Positions 8,888 through 17,338 of a DNA stretch of 64,000 bases are shown one piece after another. Position numbers and translations under genes: made by a program. Below the pieces are notes generated by a model. The model was not told the DNA's origin and searched no databases. It saw only the letters and a list, made by a program, of their open reading frames with translations. Source of the stretch: Williamsia sp. CHRR-6. GTDB taxonomy: Bacteria; Actinomycetota; Actinomycetes; Mycobacteriales; Mycobacteriaceae. Numbering within the stretch: the first letter of the stretch is position 1; the number at the start of each line of letters is the position of its first letter. The stretch spans positions 248,001 through 312,000 of the forward strand of contig NZ_JAHCSG010000002.1 of the NCBI RefSeq assembly GCF_018474015.1. Direction: 5' to 3'.

Positions 8888-9778
8888 ATGCCCGAACTGC
8901 CCGAGGTGCAGGCGATCGCCGACCACGTCGACGGCCGTGCCGCCGGATTGCCCATCCGTCGTGTCGACGTGGCGTCGCTGGCCGTGCTCAAGACCGCCGA
9001 CCCGCCGTACTCCGCCCTGGCCGGGCGGGTGATCACCAGCGTCGGCCGGGTGGGCAAGTACCTGGTCATCACCACCGAGCCGGGACCCGATTCGGCGGCC
9101 GAACCGCCGACCATCGCGATGGTGATCCACCTGTCGCGGGCCGGGTGGCTGCGCTGGTCGTCGAACCTGTCGCAGACCCCGCCACGCCCCGGCGGCAAAG
9201 GTCCCATCGCGCTGCGGGTGCACTGCGGTCTGCCCGGCGAGGGGTTCGACGTGACCGAGGCCGGTACTCAGAAACGGCTGGCCGTCTGGATCGTTCGCGA
9301 CGTGAGCGAGGTGGACCGCATCGCCACCCTGGGCCCCGACGTGCTGGAGCTGGACCGCGAGGCGTTCGGTGCGATCCTGGGCGCCACCGGCGCGCGCATC
9401 AAGACCGTCCTGACCGATCAGCGCACCATCGCCGGTGTGGGCAACGCCTACAGCGACGAGATCCTGCACACCGCGCAGCTGTCCCCGTTCGCCCCGGCCA
9501 AGGGACTCTCCGCCACCCAGGTCGATCGATTGCACGCGGCCATCCGCTCGGTACTGCTCGACGCGATCACCCGGCAGTCCGCGCAGGAGATCGCAACCAT
9601 GAAGGGCGAGAAGCGATCTGGGATGCGGGTACATGCCCGCACCGGGATGCCGTGCCCGGTGTGCGGTGACACCGTGCGCGAGGTGTCCTTTGCCGACCGG
9701 TCGTTCCAGTACTGCCCGACGTGCCAGACTGGCGGCAAGGTGTTGGCTGACCGGCGGATGTCGCGGCTGCTCAAATGA
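8888..9778 (+). CDS. Fpg/Nei-family DNA glycosylase
   Basis: 296 residues. Base-excision repair glycosylase/AP lyase for oxidised bases. It begins MPELPEVQ, so after Met removal Pro and Glu form the catalytic N-terminus. VGRVGKYLV carries the conserved loop Lys. GVGNAYSDEILHTAQLSP is the helix-two-turn-helix. A C-terminal zinc finger of CPVC...CPTC type (residues about 257-279) completes the domain set. It is full length and occupies the place of M. tuberculosis Rv0944, which there is a shortened Fpg2. Whether it prefers oxidised purines or pyrimidines is not decided. The ATG is 7 bases after an AGAGG-like site. Confidence 0.9.
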   Translation: MPELPEVQAIADHVDGRAAGLPIRRVDVASLAVLKTADPPYSALAGRVITSVGRVGKYLVITTEPGPDSAAEPPTIAMVIHLSRAGWLRWSSNLSQTPPRPGGKGPIALRVHCGLPGEGFDVTEAGTQKRLAVWIVRDVSEVDRIATLGPDVLELDREAFGAILGATGARIKTVLTDQRTIAGVGNAYSDEILHTAQLSPFAPAKGLSATQVDRLHAAIRSVLLDAITRQSAQEIATMKGEKRSGMRVHARTGMPCPVCGDTVREVSFADRSFQYCPTCQTGGKVLADRRMSRLLK

Positions 9779-9806
9779 GTCCGGCGGCCGTCGGTACGCT
9801 CGGCGC

Positions 9807-10547
9807 ATGACTCGACAGCGGATCCTGATCACCGGTGCCAGTTCCGGTCTCGGTGAGGGCATGGCCCGCACGTACGCCCGAGAGGGTCGGGCGCTGGCCC
9901 TGTGTGCCCGCCGGGTGGATCGGCTCGACGCACTGGCCACCGAACTCGGTGCCTCGGCGCAGCAGGTGGTCACCAGCGCGCTCGACGTGACCGACGTCGA
10001 CACCGTGGCCCCGGTGTTCGACGACCTGGCCGCTGGTCTCGGCGGCCTCGACCGAGTGATCGTCAACGCCGGATCCGGTGCCGGTGCGGTGCTGGGCACC
10101 GGCGGACTGCACCACAACATCGACACCGTGACGACCAACCTCGTCGGAGCGTTGGCCCAGATCGAGGCGGCCATGGCGATCTTTCGAGCTCAACAGTCCG
10201 GCCACCTGGTGCTGGTGGCCTCGATCGCCGGAGTCCGTGGACTGCCCAAGGCCCAGGCGGCCTACTCGGCGTCCAAGGCGGGCCTCATCTCCCTGGGGCA
10301 GAGCCTGCAGACCGAGTTGGCGCACTCGCCGATCCGGGTGACCATCCTGCTGCCGGGCTACATCGAGACCGCGATCAACGCCGGCGTGCAGACGAAGCTG
10401 AAGGTCGACCGCGACCGTGGTGTGGCCGCCCTTGTCGCGGCGATCGAGCGCGAACCGGCCCGAGCGTCGGTGCCGTGGTGGCCGTGGACCCTGGTCGGCA
10501 CCGCGCTGCGCTTGCTGCCCGCTCCGGTGGTCCGAAAGATAGTTTGA
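9807..10547 (+). CDS. Short-chain dehydrogenase/reductase (Rv0945-like)
   Basis: 246 residues, complete. TGASSGLG cofactor loop, CARRVDRL (Arg pair suggests NADP preference), NAGSG, catalytic Ser in LVASIAG and YSASKAG Tyr-Lys are present. The C-terminus is hydrophobic and rich in Trp/Pro (VPWWPWTLVG), hinting at membrane association, as in Rv0945-type proteins. It lies 28 bases after the glycosylase and in the same order as Rv0944-Rv0945. The start is the ATG; the frame continues upstream only into the glycosylase gene. Substrate unknown. Confidence 0.87.
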   Translation: MTRQRILITGASSGLGEGMARTYAREGRALALCARRVDRLDALATELGASAQQVVTSALDVTDVDTVAPVFDDLAAGLGGLDRVIVNAGSGAGAVLGTGGLHHNIDTVTTNLVGALAQIEAAMAIFRAQQSGHLVLVASIAGVRGLPKAQAAYSASKAGLISLGQSLQTELAHSPIRVTILLPGYIETAINAGVQTKLKVDRDRGVAALVAAIEREPARASVPWWPWTLVGTALRLLPAPVVRKIV

Positions 10548-10641
10548 GATAGCATAGAGATCGATCGCGGCGCTGCACCGTCTCAGATCACGATCTTCAC
10601 ATCGTGGGTCGAACCCGCCGGGGGGCGGAATCGGACATAGG

Positions 10642-11871
10642 GTGCAACCAACCGCCGCATTGGGGGAGTTGATCGTTGGTGTCACGATGACGCGTTTCGC
10701 TGTAGGCCTCGGGCAACTGGGCTGGGCCATCTCGCACTGGTGGAATCGAAAAGATCAGTTCGAGTGGTTCAGCAGCTACCTGTCCGATCGCCAGCTCGTC
10801 GAGCCCACCCGCATCCTGCTGGGCATCACCTGCGGTACGGCGTCGTTGGTGCCGTGGGTGATCCTGCTCGACGCCGGCGGCCCGGAGAACGTGCTGCAAC
10901 GGTATGCCGCGCTGGCCTCCGGGGTCATCGGCGTGGGCATGACCGTGATGTGGCTGCTGCTGCCGTGGCCCAGCGCCACCCGATCGCGCAGCTGGGTCGT
11001 CGTGGCCGACCTGTCGATTCTGCTGGGCTGTCTGGCCCAGATCCACCACGTGGGTGCAGTTGCCGGATGTGCAGTGTTCGGGCTGGTGAGCGGGTACATC
11101 GCGTTCTTCCACGGGGCGCGGATGCTGGCCGTCCACATCGGGTTCTCGCTGGTGGTGGCATGCCTGCTGTCGGTGCTTCTGATGCGTGCGGACACCGCAT
11201 CGCTGTCGACCGTCGTCATCGGCATCATCCAGGCCGCAGCGGTGGGGATCGCGATCCCGGTTGCCACGCAGTTCATGTTGGAGGTGCTGGCCTCGGATGC
11301 GGCGGCCTCGGAGATGGACACGCTGACCGGCGTGTTGAACCGACGCGGACTCGAGCGGGCACTGGAGCGGCTCACCGCGATGGACCGGCAGAACTCGCAC
11401 GGTTTGGCGGTGATGGTTGCCGATCTGGACAACTTCAAGGAGATCAACGACCACTACGGGCACCGCTACGGCGATCGGGTGTTGGCCGAGATAGCCGCAC
11501 GGCTGCGGGTGGCCGTCGGGGTGGGGGGTGTGGTGGCCCGCATCGGTGGCGACGAGTTCGTGATCGCCGACAGCCTGCGCTTCAACGACCCCGTCCGGTT
11601 GGCCAACACCGTGCTGCTCACCATTTCCACCGTCAGCGATCCGCCGGTCACCGCCAGTGTCGGTGTCGTGCACTTCACCGGTGTCATCCCGACCAACAAG
11701 TCGCTGATGTCGACGGTGCTGTTCACCGACCTCGCCGATGCCGCGATGTACGAGGCGAAACGAGCCGGTGGCAACACGGTGCGTACTCGCGGGCACAACT
11801 ACGGCGCCCCCAGTCCGGCGCCGGTCGTGCGCCCGACCACCATCCGTCCCGGGGCTCGCGGTACCGCCTGA
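10642..11871 (+). CDS. Membrane-bound diguanylate cyclase (GGDEF)
   Basis: Up to 409 residues. The first half has about six membrane spans (roughly residues 50-220). The second half is a GGDEF domain (about 235-385): DTLTGVLNRRG, VADLDNFKEINDHYGH and intact ARIGGDEF. It should make cyclic di-GMP from two GTP. No RxxD inhibitory site precedes GGDEF, so product feedback through the I-site is probably absent. There is no EAL or HD-GYP domain. GTG 10642 is the longest start; ATG 10687 is an alternative and neither has a clear ribosome site. It sits between conserved genes Rv0945 and pgi, so it is an insertion relative to M. tuberculosis. Confidence 0.87.
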   Translation: MQPTAALGELIVGVTMTRFAVGLGQLGWAISHWWNRKDQFEWFSSYLSDRQLVEPTRILLGITCGTASLVPWVILLDAGGPENVLQRYAALASGVIGVGMTVMWLLLPWPSATRSRSWVVVADLSILLGCLAQIHHVGAVAGCAVFGLVSGYIAFFHGARMLAVHIGFSLVVACLLSVLLMRADTASLSTVVIGIIQAAAVGIAIPVATQFMLEVLASDAAASEMDTLTGVLNRRGLERALERLTAMDRQNSHGLAVMVADLDNFKEINDHYGHRYGDRVLAEIAARLRVAVGVGGVVARIGGDEFVIADSLRFNDPVRLANTVLLTISTVSDPPVTASVGVVHFTGVIPTNKSLMSTVLFTDLADAAMYEAKRAGGNTVRTRGHNYGAPSPAPVVRPTTIRPGARGTA

Positions 11872-11880
11872 CGACCGCGC

Positions 11881-13269
11881 TCACCAGGCTTGCGCGGTGA
11901 GTCCCCAGTCGGCCAGCGTCGTCTGTGCCAGGCGACGCAGTGCATGAGCGTCGCTCGCCGCCCACGGCGCCGCGTCGAAAGTCAGGGTGAACCGGCCCGC
12001 GGCGATCGCCGTCCAGCACCGCAGCGTCACGGTCGAATCCTGTTCGCCCGCACCGTGGCCGGGTGTCGCAGGTGCGGTGACCGTCACCGACCGGACCGCC
12101 ATGCCGGTGGATGTGTGACCGGCGATCGAGTCGAACATCGGTCCCATGTCACCCAGCGGTGACACCAGCGCCTCGCGCGCGCCGGGGACCGGAACGATCG
12201 CGTGCGCCCACCGGTCACCGAGCAGTTGCAGCAACTCCGCAGGCATCCCGCCGGGCGGACCGAGACCCATGTTGCCGCCGTGGTCGCCGTCGAGATCTTG
12301 ATACCCCGCGCGCAGGGTGTCGGCCACCTCACGCACCGAGCCGGCGCGGTCGACGGTGGGCATGATCTGCACCTCAGCCATCCGCAGCATGCCCGGTGAA
12401 CCGATCGAGGAGTGCAGCGCCGGCGCCACCGGAACGGTGATGTCGACCGGGGCGCCGCACCCACCGTGCCCGCCGGCCGACCGGATCCGAGCCACCATGT
12501 CGGCCACGATCGCGGCGGTCAGCGCCGTGGACGTAGCGTCGGCGGTGAGCACCCGTTGCGCCCAGTCGTCGGCCCCCACGCTGAGCACCGCGGTTGGCCG
12601 CACCCCGGGCACCCGATGCCGGGGCGCACCGACCGGCTGGTCGGCAGCGTCGTGACGGCCGCGTAGCGCGGCGAACAACTCCGCCCGTACCTGGCGGTCC
12701 ACGCAGCCACGCGCCAGGCTGGCCACCACCCCGCAGATCACCCGAACCCACAGCGCGACGGCGTCGGCGAGGTCATCGCGCCAGCGCACCCGGGCAGCCT
12801 CGCTGCCCGCCGAACCGTCGGGTCCCAACGCGTCTCTCGCCGCACTGATCATGCCCAGACCGTCGGACACCAGATGCGAACACGTCAGGGTGATGACCGA
12901 GCTGCCATCAGCCACCCGGGCCACCGACAACTCCCACGCCGGACCGTTGTCCACGTCCAATGGCGCCGCGGCCCGTCGGTCAGCCCACGCCACCACCTCA
13001 TCGACCGCGATCGGTTCGGGTTCGGCGTACACCGGCGCCACCGCGCCGCCGGTGGTGAAGTACCGCCGAGCCCAGGGAATCCGGGGTGAACGGACCCGTC
13101 GGTTCAGCGGACCAGCAGCCAGAAACGCATGCAGGAACGCCACTTCGGCGGCGCTGACGGTCGAGTCGAACCGCCAGATGCCCTGCATCACCTCCGCCGC
13201 GCCGCGACCGTGGTGGCCGCGATAGAAGATGTCGTCGAGGACGTCGAAGCGACGTACCGCTGTCCTCAC
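11881..13269 (-). CDS. Acyltransferase-like protein of the condensation/WS-DGAT superfamily
   Basis: 462 residues. HLVSDG (about residue 135) is the HxxxDG active-site motif shared by NRPS condensation domains, Pap acyltransferases and wax ester synthase/DGAT enzymes. The opening RRFDVLDDIFYRG resembles WS/DGAT-type N-termini, and a second domain with GHTSTGMAVRSV and late ALRRLAQTTL follows. It probably transfers an acyl group from acyl-CoA to an alcohol or amine. No partner is evident. GTG 13269 is chosen because it lies just after the pgi stop on the same strand, so the two could be co-transcribed; the frame upstream is inside pgi. The substrate and exact subfamily are not established. Confidence 0.68.
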   Translation of the reverse strand: MRTAVRRFDVLDDIFYRGHHGRGAAEVMQGIWRFDSTVSAAEVAFLHAFLAAGPLNRRVRSPRIPWARRYFTTGGAVAPVYAEPEPIAVDEVVAWADRRAAAPLDVDNGPAWELSVARVADGSSVITLTCSHLVSDGLGMISAARDALGPDGSAGSEAARVRWRDDLADAVALWVRVICGVVASLARGCVDRQVRAELFAALRGRHDAADQPVGAPRHRVPGVRPTAVLSVGADDWAQRVLTADATSTALTAAIVADMVARIRSAGGHGGCGAPVDITVPVAPALHSSIGSPGMLRMAEVQIMPTVDRAGSVREVADTLRAGYQDLDGDHGGNMGLGPPGGMPAELLQLLGDRWAHAIVPVPGAREALVSPLGDMGPMFDSIAGHTSTGMAVRSVTVTAPATPGHGAGEQDSTVTLRCWTAIAAGRFTLTFDAAPWAASDAHALRRLAQTTLADWGLTAQAW

Positions 13270-13273
13270 CGCG

Positions 13274-14947
13274 TCAGACTGCGCGTCCGCGGTGTTCGCG
13301 ATACCAGCGGACGAGGCGGTCTGTGGACGAATCCTCCTGTGCAGCAGGGGCTTGCGCGGACTCGATGACACCGAGGAGCTCCTTGGCCTGGGCCTTGCCC
13401 AGCTCGACCCCCCACTGATCGAACGAGTTGATCCCCCAGATCGCACCCTCGACGAACACCTGATGCTCGTAGAGGGCGATGAGCTGCCCGAGCACCGACG
13501 GCGTGAGCTTCGGTGCCAGGATCGAGGTCGAGGGCCGGTTGCCCGGCATCACCTTGTGCGCCACCACGTGTGGGTCCACGCCGTCGGCGGCCACCTCGTC
13601 AGCGGTCTTGCCGAAGGCCAACACCTTGGTCTGGGCGAAGAAGTTGCTCATCAACAGGTCGTGCATCGAGCCCGATCCGTCGTCGGCCGTGGGCAGATCG
13701 TCGGTGGGCGTGGCGAATCCGATGAAGTCGGCGGGCACCATCCGGGTGCCCTGATGCAGCAGCTGATAGAACGCATGCTGTCCGTTGGTGCCGGGTTCAC
13801 CCCAGAAGACCTGGCCGGTGTCGACGGTGACGTGGTGTCCGTGGATGTCGACCGACTTGCCGTTGGACTCCATGGTGAGCTGCTGCAGATAGGCGGCGAA
13901 CCGGGCCATGTCGTCGGAGTAGGGCAGCACCACGCGCGAGTCGACGTCGAAGAAGTTGTTGTACCAGAGCCCGATCAGGCCCAGGATCACCGGTGCGTTC
14001 TGGTGCAGCGGCGCGGTCCGGAAGTGCTTGTCCACCAGGTTGAATCCGTGCAGGAAGTCGGCGAACGCCTCCTTGCCGACCGCGGCCATCACCGACAGCC
14101 CGATCGCCGAGTCCACCGAGTAGCGCCCGCCCACCCAGTCCCAGAACCCGAACATGTTGTCGGTGTCGATGCCGAACTCGGCCACCTTCTCGGCGTTGGT
14201 GCTCACCGCGACGAAGTGTTTGGCCACCGCCTCCTCGCCCGCGCCCAGTGAGCGCAGCAGCCAGCGGCGCGCGGCGGTCGCGTTGGTCAGCGTCTCCAGC
14301 GTGGTGAACGTCTTGGAGGCGACGACGAAAAGCGTTGTCTCGGCGTCCAACTCGCCCAGGGTGCCCACCAGGTCGGCGGGGTCGACGTTGGAGACGAATC
14401 GGCAGCTGATGCCGGTGTCGACGTAGTGACGCAGCGCCTGGTACACCATGGCCGGACCGAGATCCGAACCGCCGATACCGATGTTGACCACGGTGCGGAT
14501 TGCTTTGCCGGTGTGCCCGGTCCACGCCCCGCTGCGCAGCCGGTCGGTGAACTCTCCCATCCGGTCCAACACCGCGTGCACGTCGGCCACCACGTCCTGA
14601 CCGTCCACCTTCAGCGTGGCCTCCGACGGCAGCCGCAGGCCGGTGTGCAACACCGCGCGATCCTCGGAGGTGTTGATGTGCTCGCCCCAGAACATGGCGT
14701 CGCGCTTGCCCTCGAGGTCGACCTCACGGGCCAGCTGCAACAGCAGCTCCAGCGTCTCCCGCAGCACGCGATGCTTGGAGTAGTCGATGTGCAGATCGCC
14801 CACGTCGATGGTCAGCTCTGCCCCCCGGTCGGGGTCCACGGCGAAGATCTCGCGCAGATGCATCGCGAAGACGTGCGGGTGGTGAGCCGACAGTTCCTGC
14901 CAGGCGTGTGCGGCGGTGATGTCGTGGTCACGCGAGTCGATGGTCAT
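13274..14947 (-). CDS. pgi: Glucose-6-phosphate isomerase
   Basis: 557 residues, the usual bacterial length. It interconverts glucose-6-phosphate and fructose-6-phosphate. GIGGSDLGP, the SIS-domain [28 protein letters not shown] and the C-terminal [18 protein letters not shown] signature are all present with the catalytic Lys. A GGAAGG ribosome site precedes the ATG. Its position between the SDR and chorismate mutase corresponds to Rv0946c. Confidence 0.97.
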   Translation of the reverse strand: MTIDSRDHDITAAHAWQELSAHHPHVFAMHLREIFAVDPDRGAELTIDVGDLHIDYSKHRVLRETLELLLQLAREVDLEGKRDAMFWGEHINTSEDRAVLHTGLRLPSEATLKVDGQDVVADVHAVLDRMGEFTDRLRSGAWTGHTGKAIRTVVNIGIGGSDLGPAMVYQALRHYVDTGISCRFVSNVDPADLVGTLGELDAETTLFVVASKTFTTLETLTNATAARRWLLRSLGAGEEAVAKHFVAVSTNAEKVAEFGIDTDNMFGFWDWVGGRYSVDSAIGLSVMAAVGKEAFADFLHGFNLVDKHFRTAPLHQNAPVILGLIGLWYNNFFDVDSRVVLPYSDDMARFAAYLQQLTMESNGKSVDIHGHHVTVDTGQVFWGEPGTNGQHAFYQLLHQGTRMVPADFIGFATPTDDLPTADDGSGSMHDLLMSNFFAQTKVLAFGKTADEVAADGVDPHVVAHKVMPGNRPSTSILAPKLTPSVLGQLIALYEHQVFVEGAIWGINSFDQWGVELGKAQAKELLGVIESAQAPAAQEDSSTDRLVRWYREHRGRAV

Positions 14948-15114
14948 GGTCGGCCTTCCCGAGCACAGTCGTCGCCGTGAACGTCGTCGGGCGTGAGGGT
15001 CGCCACCCGTGACGGTGAAACACTGCGACCCAGCTTAGTGGGCGGGGTTCTCGCGTTCGCAGACCGACCGACCGAACGCCGCGAGGGGCCTGGGTGATGC
15101 GAACCGCCGACGCG

Positions 15115-15441
15115 TCAGCGACCGAGCGGCCCGCGGCCCAGACGCAGCAACAACATCGCCAACGTGTGGCCTTCCTGACCCAGCTCGGAGAAACGCTCGA
15201 GCACCTTGACCTCGCGGCTGTGCACCAGTCGCGGTCCACCCGAGGCCATCCGAGCGCGACCCACCTTCTTCGACACCGCGCTGCGCCGCTTGATCGCGCC
15301 GAGGATGATCGCATCGAGCCGATCGATCTCCAACCGCAGCTGTTCGATCTCGTCCGGCAGGTCGTCGACGTCGGGGGACAGGTGCAGGGCCTGCAGATCC
15401 GCGGGGATGCTGTGCGCGGGAGTGCTGTCGGGAGAGTCCAC
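15115..15441 (-). CDS. Chorismate mutase, AroQ-delta type (cytosolic)
   Basis: 108 residues from GTG. It converts chorismate to prephenate for Phe/Tyr. The helical core IEQLRLEIDRLDAIILGAIKRR, then KKVGRARMASGG and HSREVKVLERF match the short mycobacterial intracellular enzyme (Rv0948c), including Arg/Lys active-site positions. The C-terminal LLLRLGRGPLGR tail is the segment that in M. tuberculosis contacts DAHP synthase and boosts activity. No signal peptide is present, in contrast to the secreted mycobacterial mutase. The much longer open frame upstream is antisense to the neighbouring membrane protein gene and is not coding. Confidence 0.93.
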   Translation of the reverse strand: MDSPDSTPAHSIPADLQALHLSPDVDDLPDEIEQLRLEIDRLDAIILGAIKRRSAVSKKVGRARMASGGPRLVHSREVKVLERFSELGQEGHTLAMLLLRLGRGPLGR

Positions 15442-15492
15442 GCTGCGATCTTGCCACGCGAGTTCGGAGGGCAGAGGTGGTAGGCAAGAGCC

Positions 15493-17313
15493 ATGGCCGC
15501 ACCCACCGTCGACGTCTGCGCTCCGGCGGTCGGGCACCGGTCCACCCCTGCGCGCCGACTGCTGTCGCGCTGGTGGATCGGCGTCGCGGCGCTCATCGTG
15601 GGCCAACTCGCGCTGCGCGCGCTCACCCTCGGTACGGGCAACTTCTACTGGGACGACCTGATCCTCATCGCTCGTACGCACCGTGACGGTCTGTTCGCCG
15701 GGCACGACGGACACCTGATGCCCGCGGCGAAGCTGGTGATCGCGGTGGCCACCGACGTGGCCCCGCTGCGCTGGTCGGTGGCGGCGGCGACACTGCTCGT
15801 CGGTCAGCTGCTGGCGTCGATGGCGCTGGTGCGGATGGTGTGGTTGATCACCGGCCCCCGACCGGGTGGTCTCGCGGTGATCGCGTTGGCCCTGTTCACC
15901 CCGATGACGGTGCCCGCCGCCGCGTGGTGGGCGGCCGGACTCAACGCGTTGCCGTTGTGTGCCGCGCTGGCCTGGGTGGTCGGTGATGCGATCCGACTCA
16001 CGCGCGGCGACGTTCCCCGCCCGTCGGTGCTGCTCATCCGGTCCCTCGGGGTGACCGTGGTGGCACTGCTGTTCTTCGAGAAGTCCGTCGTCATCGCACC
16101 GGTGGTCGCGGTGACGGTGCTGCTGCTGGCGCGCGGGCGCCCTCTCCGATCCGACCCGGCGCGCCAGCGTGTCCGATGGCTGCTGGTCGCGCTGTTCGCG
16201 ATCTGCGGGGCCTGGGCGGCGGGATATGTGGCGTGGGTGCCCGGCACCGCCGGAGACCACACGGTGCGCCAAACCATCAAACTACTGTGGCGCGCAGTCT
16301 CTGACGGGGTGATGCCCAGTCTCATCGGCGCCCAATGGGATTGGCAGCGGTGGAATCCCAGCCCGCCGTTCGTGGTGCCGTCGCTGCCGGTGGTGCTCGC
16401 GGGGTGGGCAGCCATGATCACCGTCGTGGTGGCGACGGTGCGTCGCCGACGCGGTGCGGGGGCGATCATCGTCGCGGCCGGCACCTACGTGATCGCCGCG
16501 CAGGCCGCGGTGAGCTGGTCGCGCAGCAGCGCACAGACGGCACTGGAGTTGTCGCAGACACTGCGGTATCTGCCCGACACCGCCGTGGTGCTGGCGTTGG
16601 CGGCCGCGCTGGCGGTGGCCGCGCCACGTCGGAGCAGCTCGGGATCGCCGGGGTTGAGATCAAGCGGACCACAACGTGATCGGCTGATCGCCGCAGCCGT
16701 GGTGAGTGCCGTGGTGGTGGCTTCGATCGTGTCCACCGTCGCCTTCGTCCGGCAGTGGCGCGACAACCCCACCGGCGAGTATCTGCGCAACGTGCGTGCC
16801 TCGGTCACCGCACACCCCACCTCGCCGCTGTTCGACCAGGCCGTCCCACTGAGCGTGCTGCTGCCGGTGGTCTACCCCGACAACCAGCTCAGTCGGGTCG
16901 TCGGACCGCTGGCCCACCGATCGGCGTTCGCGCCCTACACCGATCGGCTGCGGTTGATCGACGAGCGTGGACGCACCCGCGACGCGGTCGTCTTCCCGCT
17001 GCGCACCTTCGCCGCCGGGCTCGGGGACTGCGCGCGGCCGGAGATCGGCGCGGGGCCACCTCGCGTGATCATGTTGTCGGGGCCGATGATCACCTACACC
17101 TGGACCGCCCGCCTGCCCTACTGCGCCACCCGGGCCGGTGCGCTGGTGGTGTCGCTGGGGTCGGGGCCACCGGTACGGGTCCCGGTGAGTGCCGGGCTGG
17201 GGCAGGTTTGGGTACAGATCCGGGGCACCGGGAGCACCCTGCAGGTCACCGCGCAGTCGACGCAGGTCCATCTCGCCGGCGGCGAGGTGGGGCTGGTGGT
17301 GCCGGCCGGGTGA
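15493..17313 (+). CDS. Polytopic membrane protein, possibly GT-C glycosyltransferase-like
   Basis: 606 residues. There are about ten to eleven membrane spans in the first 430 residues, then a soluble, probably extracytoplasmic C-terminal domain (about 435-606). The first loop carries YWDDLILIAR. A paired acidic motif after span 1 is typical of GT-C fold enzymes that use polyprenyl-phosphate sugars, but no family is recognised with certainty. The start ATG lies 51 bases from the divergent chorismate mutase. It is absent from the corresponding place in M. tuberculosis. Function unassigned; a role in cell-envelope glycan assembly is only a guess from topology. Confidence 0.65.
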   Translation: MAAPTVDVCAPAVGHRSTPARRLLSRWWIGVAALIVGQLALRALTLGTGNFYWDDLILIARTHRDGLFAGHDGHLMPAAKLVIAVATDVAPLRWSVAAATLLVGQLLASMALVRMVWLITGPRPGGLAVIALALFTPMTVPAAAWWAAGLNALPLCAALAWVVGDAIRLTRGDVPRPSVLLIRSLGVTVVALLFFEKSVVIAPVVAVTVLLLARGRPLRSDPARQRVRWLLVALFAICGAWAAGYVAWVPGTAGDHTVRQTIKLLWRAVSDGVMPSLIGAQWDWQRWNPSPPFVVPSLPVVLAGWAAMITVVVATVRRRRGAGAIIVAAGTYVIAAQAAVSWSRSSAQTALELSQTLRYLPDTAVVLALAAALAVAAPRRSSSGSPGLRSSGPQRDRLIAAAVVSAVVVASIVSTVAFVRQWRDNPTGEYLRNVRASVTAHPTSPLFDQAVPLSVLLPVVYPDNQLSRVVGPLAHRSAFAPYTDRLRLIDERGRTRDAVVFPLRTFAAGLGDCARPEIGAGPPRVIMLSGPMITYTWTARLPYCATRAGALVVSLGSGPPVRVPVSAGLGQVWVQIRGTGSTLQVTAQSTQVHLAGGEVGLVVPAG

Positions 17314-17338
17314 ACCGGCTCAGCTTGTCGGGGTGGGA

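Noticed and set aside
9633-9806. N-terminal extension of the SDR into the glycosylase gene
   Set aside because: The added residues are the glycosylase zinc-finger DNA read in another frame; the fold starts at ATG 9807.
10589-10606. Dyad CACGAT-N6-ATCGTG as a terminator after the SDR gene
   Set aside because: Only six pairs with modest GC; too weak to call.
15115-16272. Long minus-strand frame extending chorismate mutase to 385 residues
   Set aside because: The upstream part is antisense to the membrane protein gene and low-complexity; mycobacterial homologues are about 105 residues and start at the GTG.
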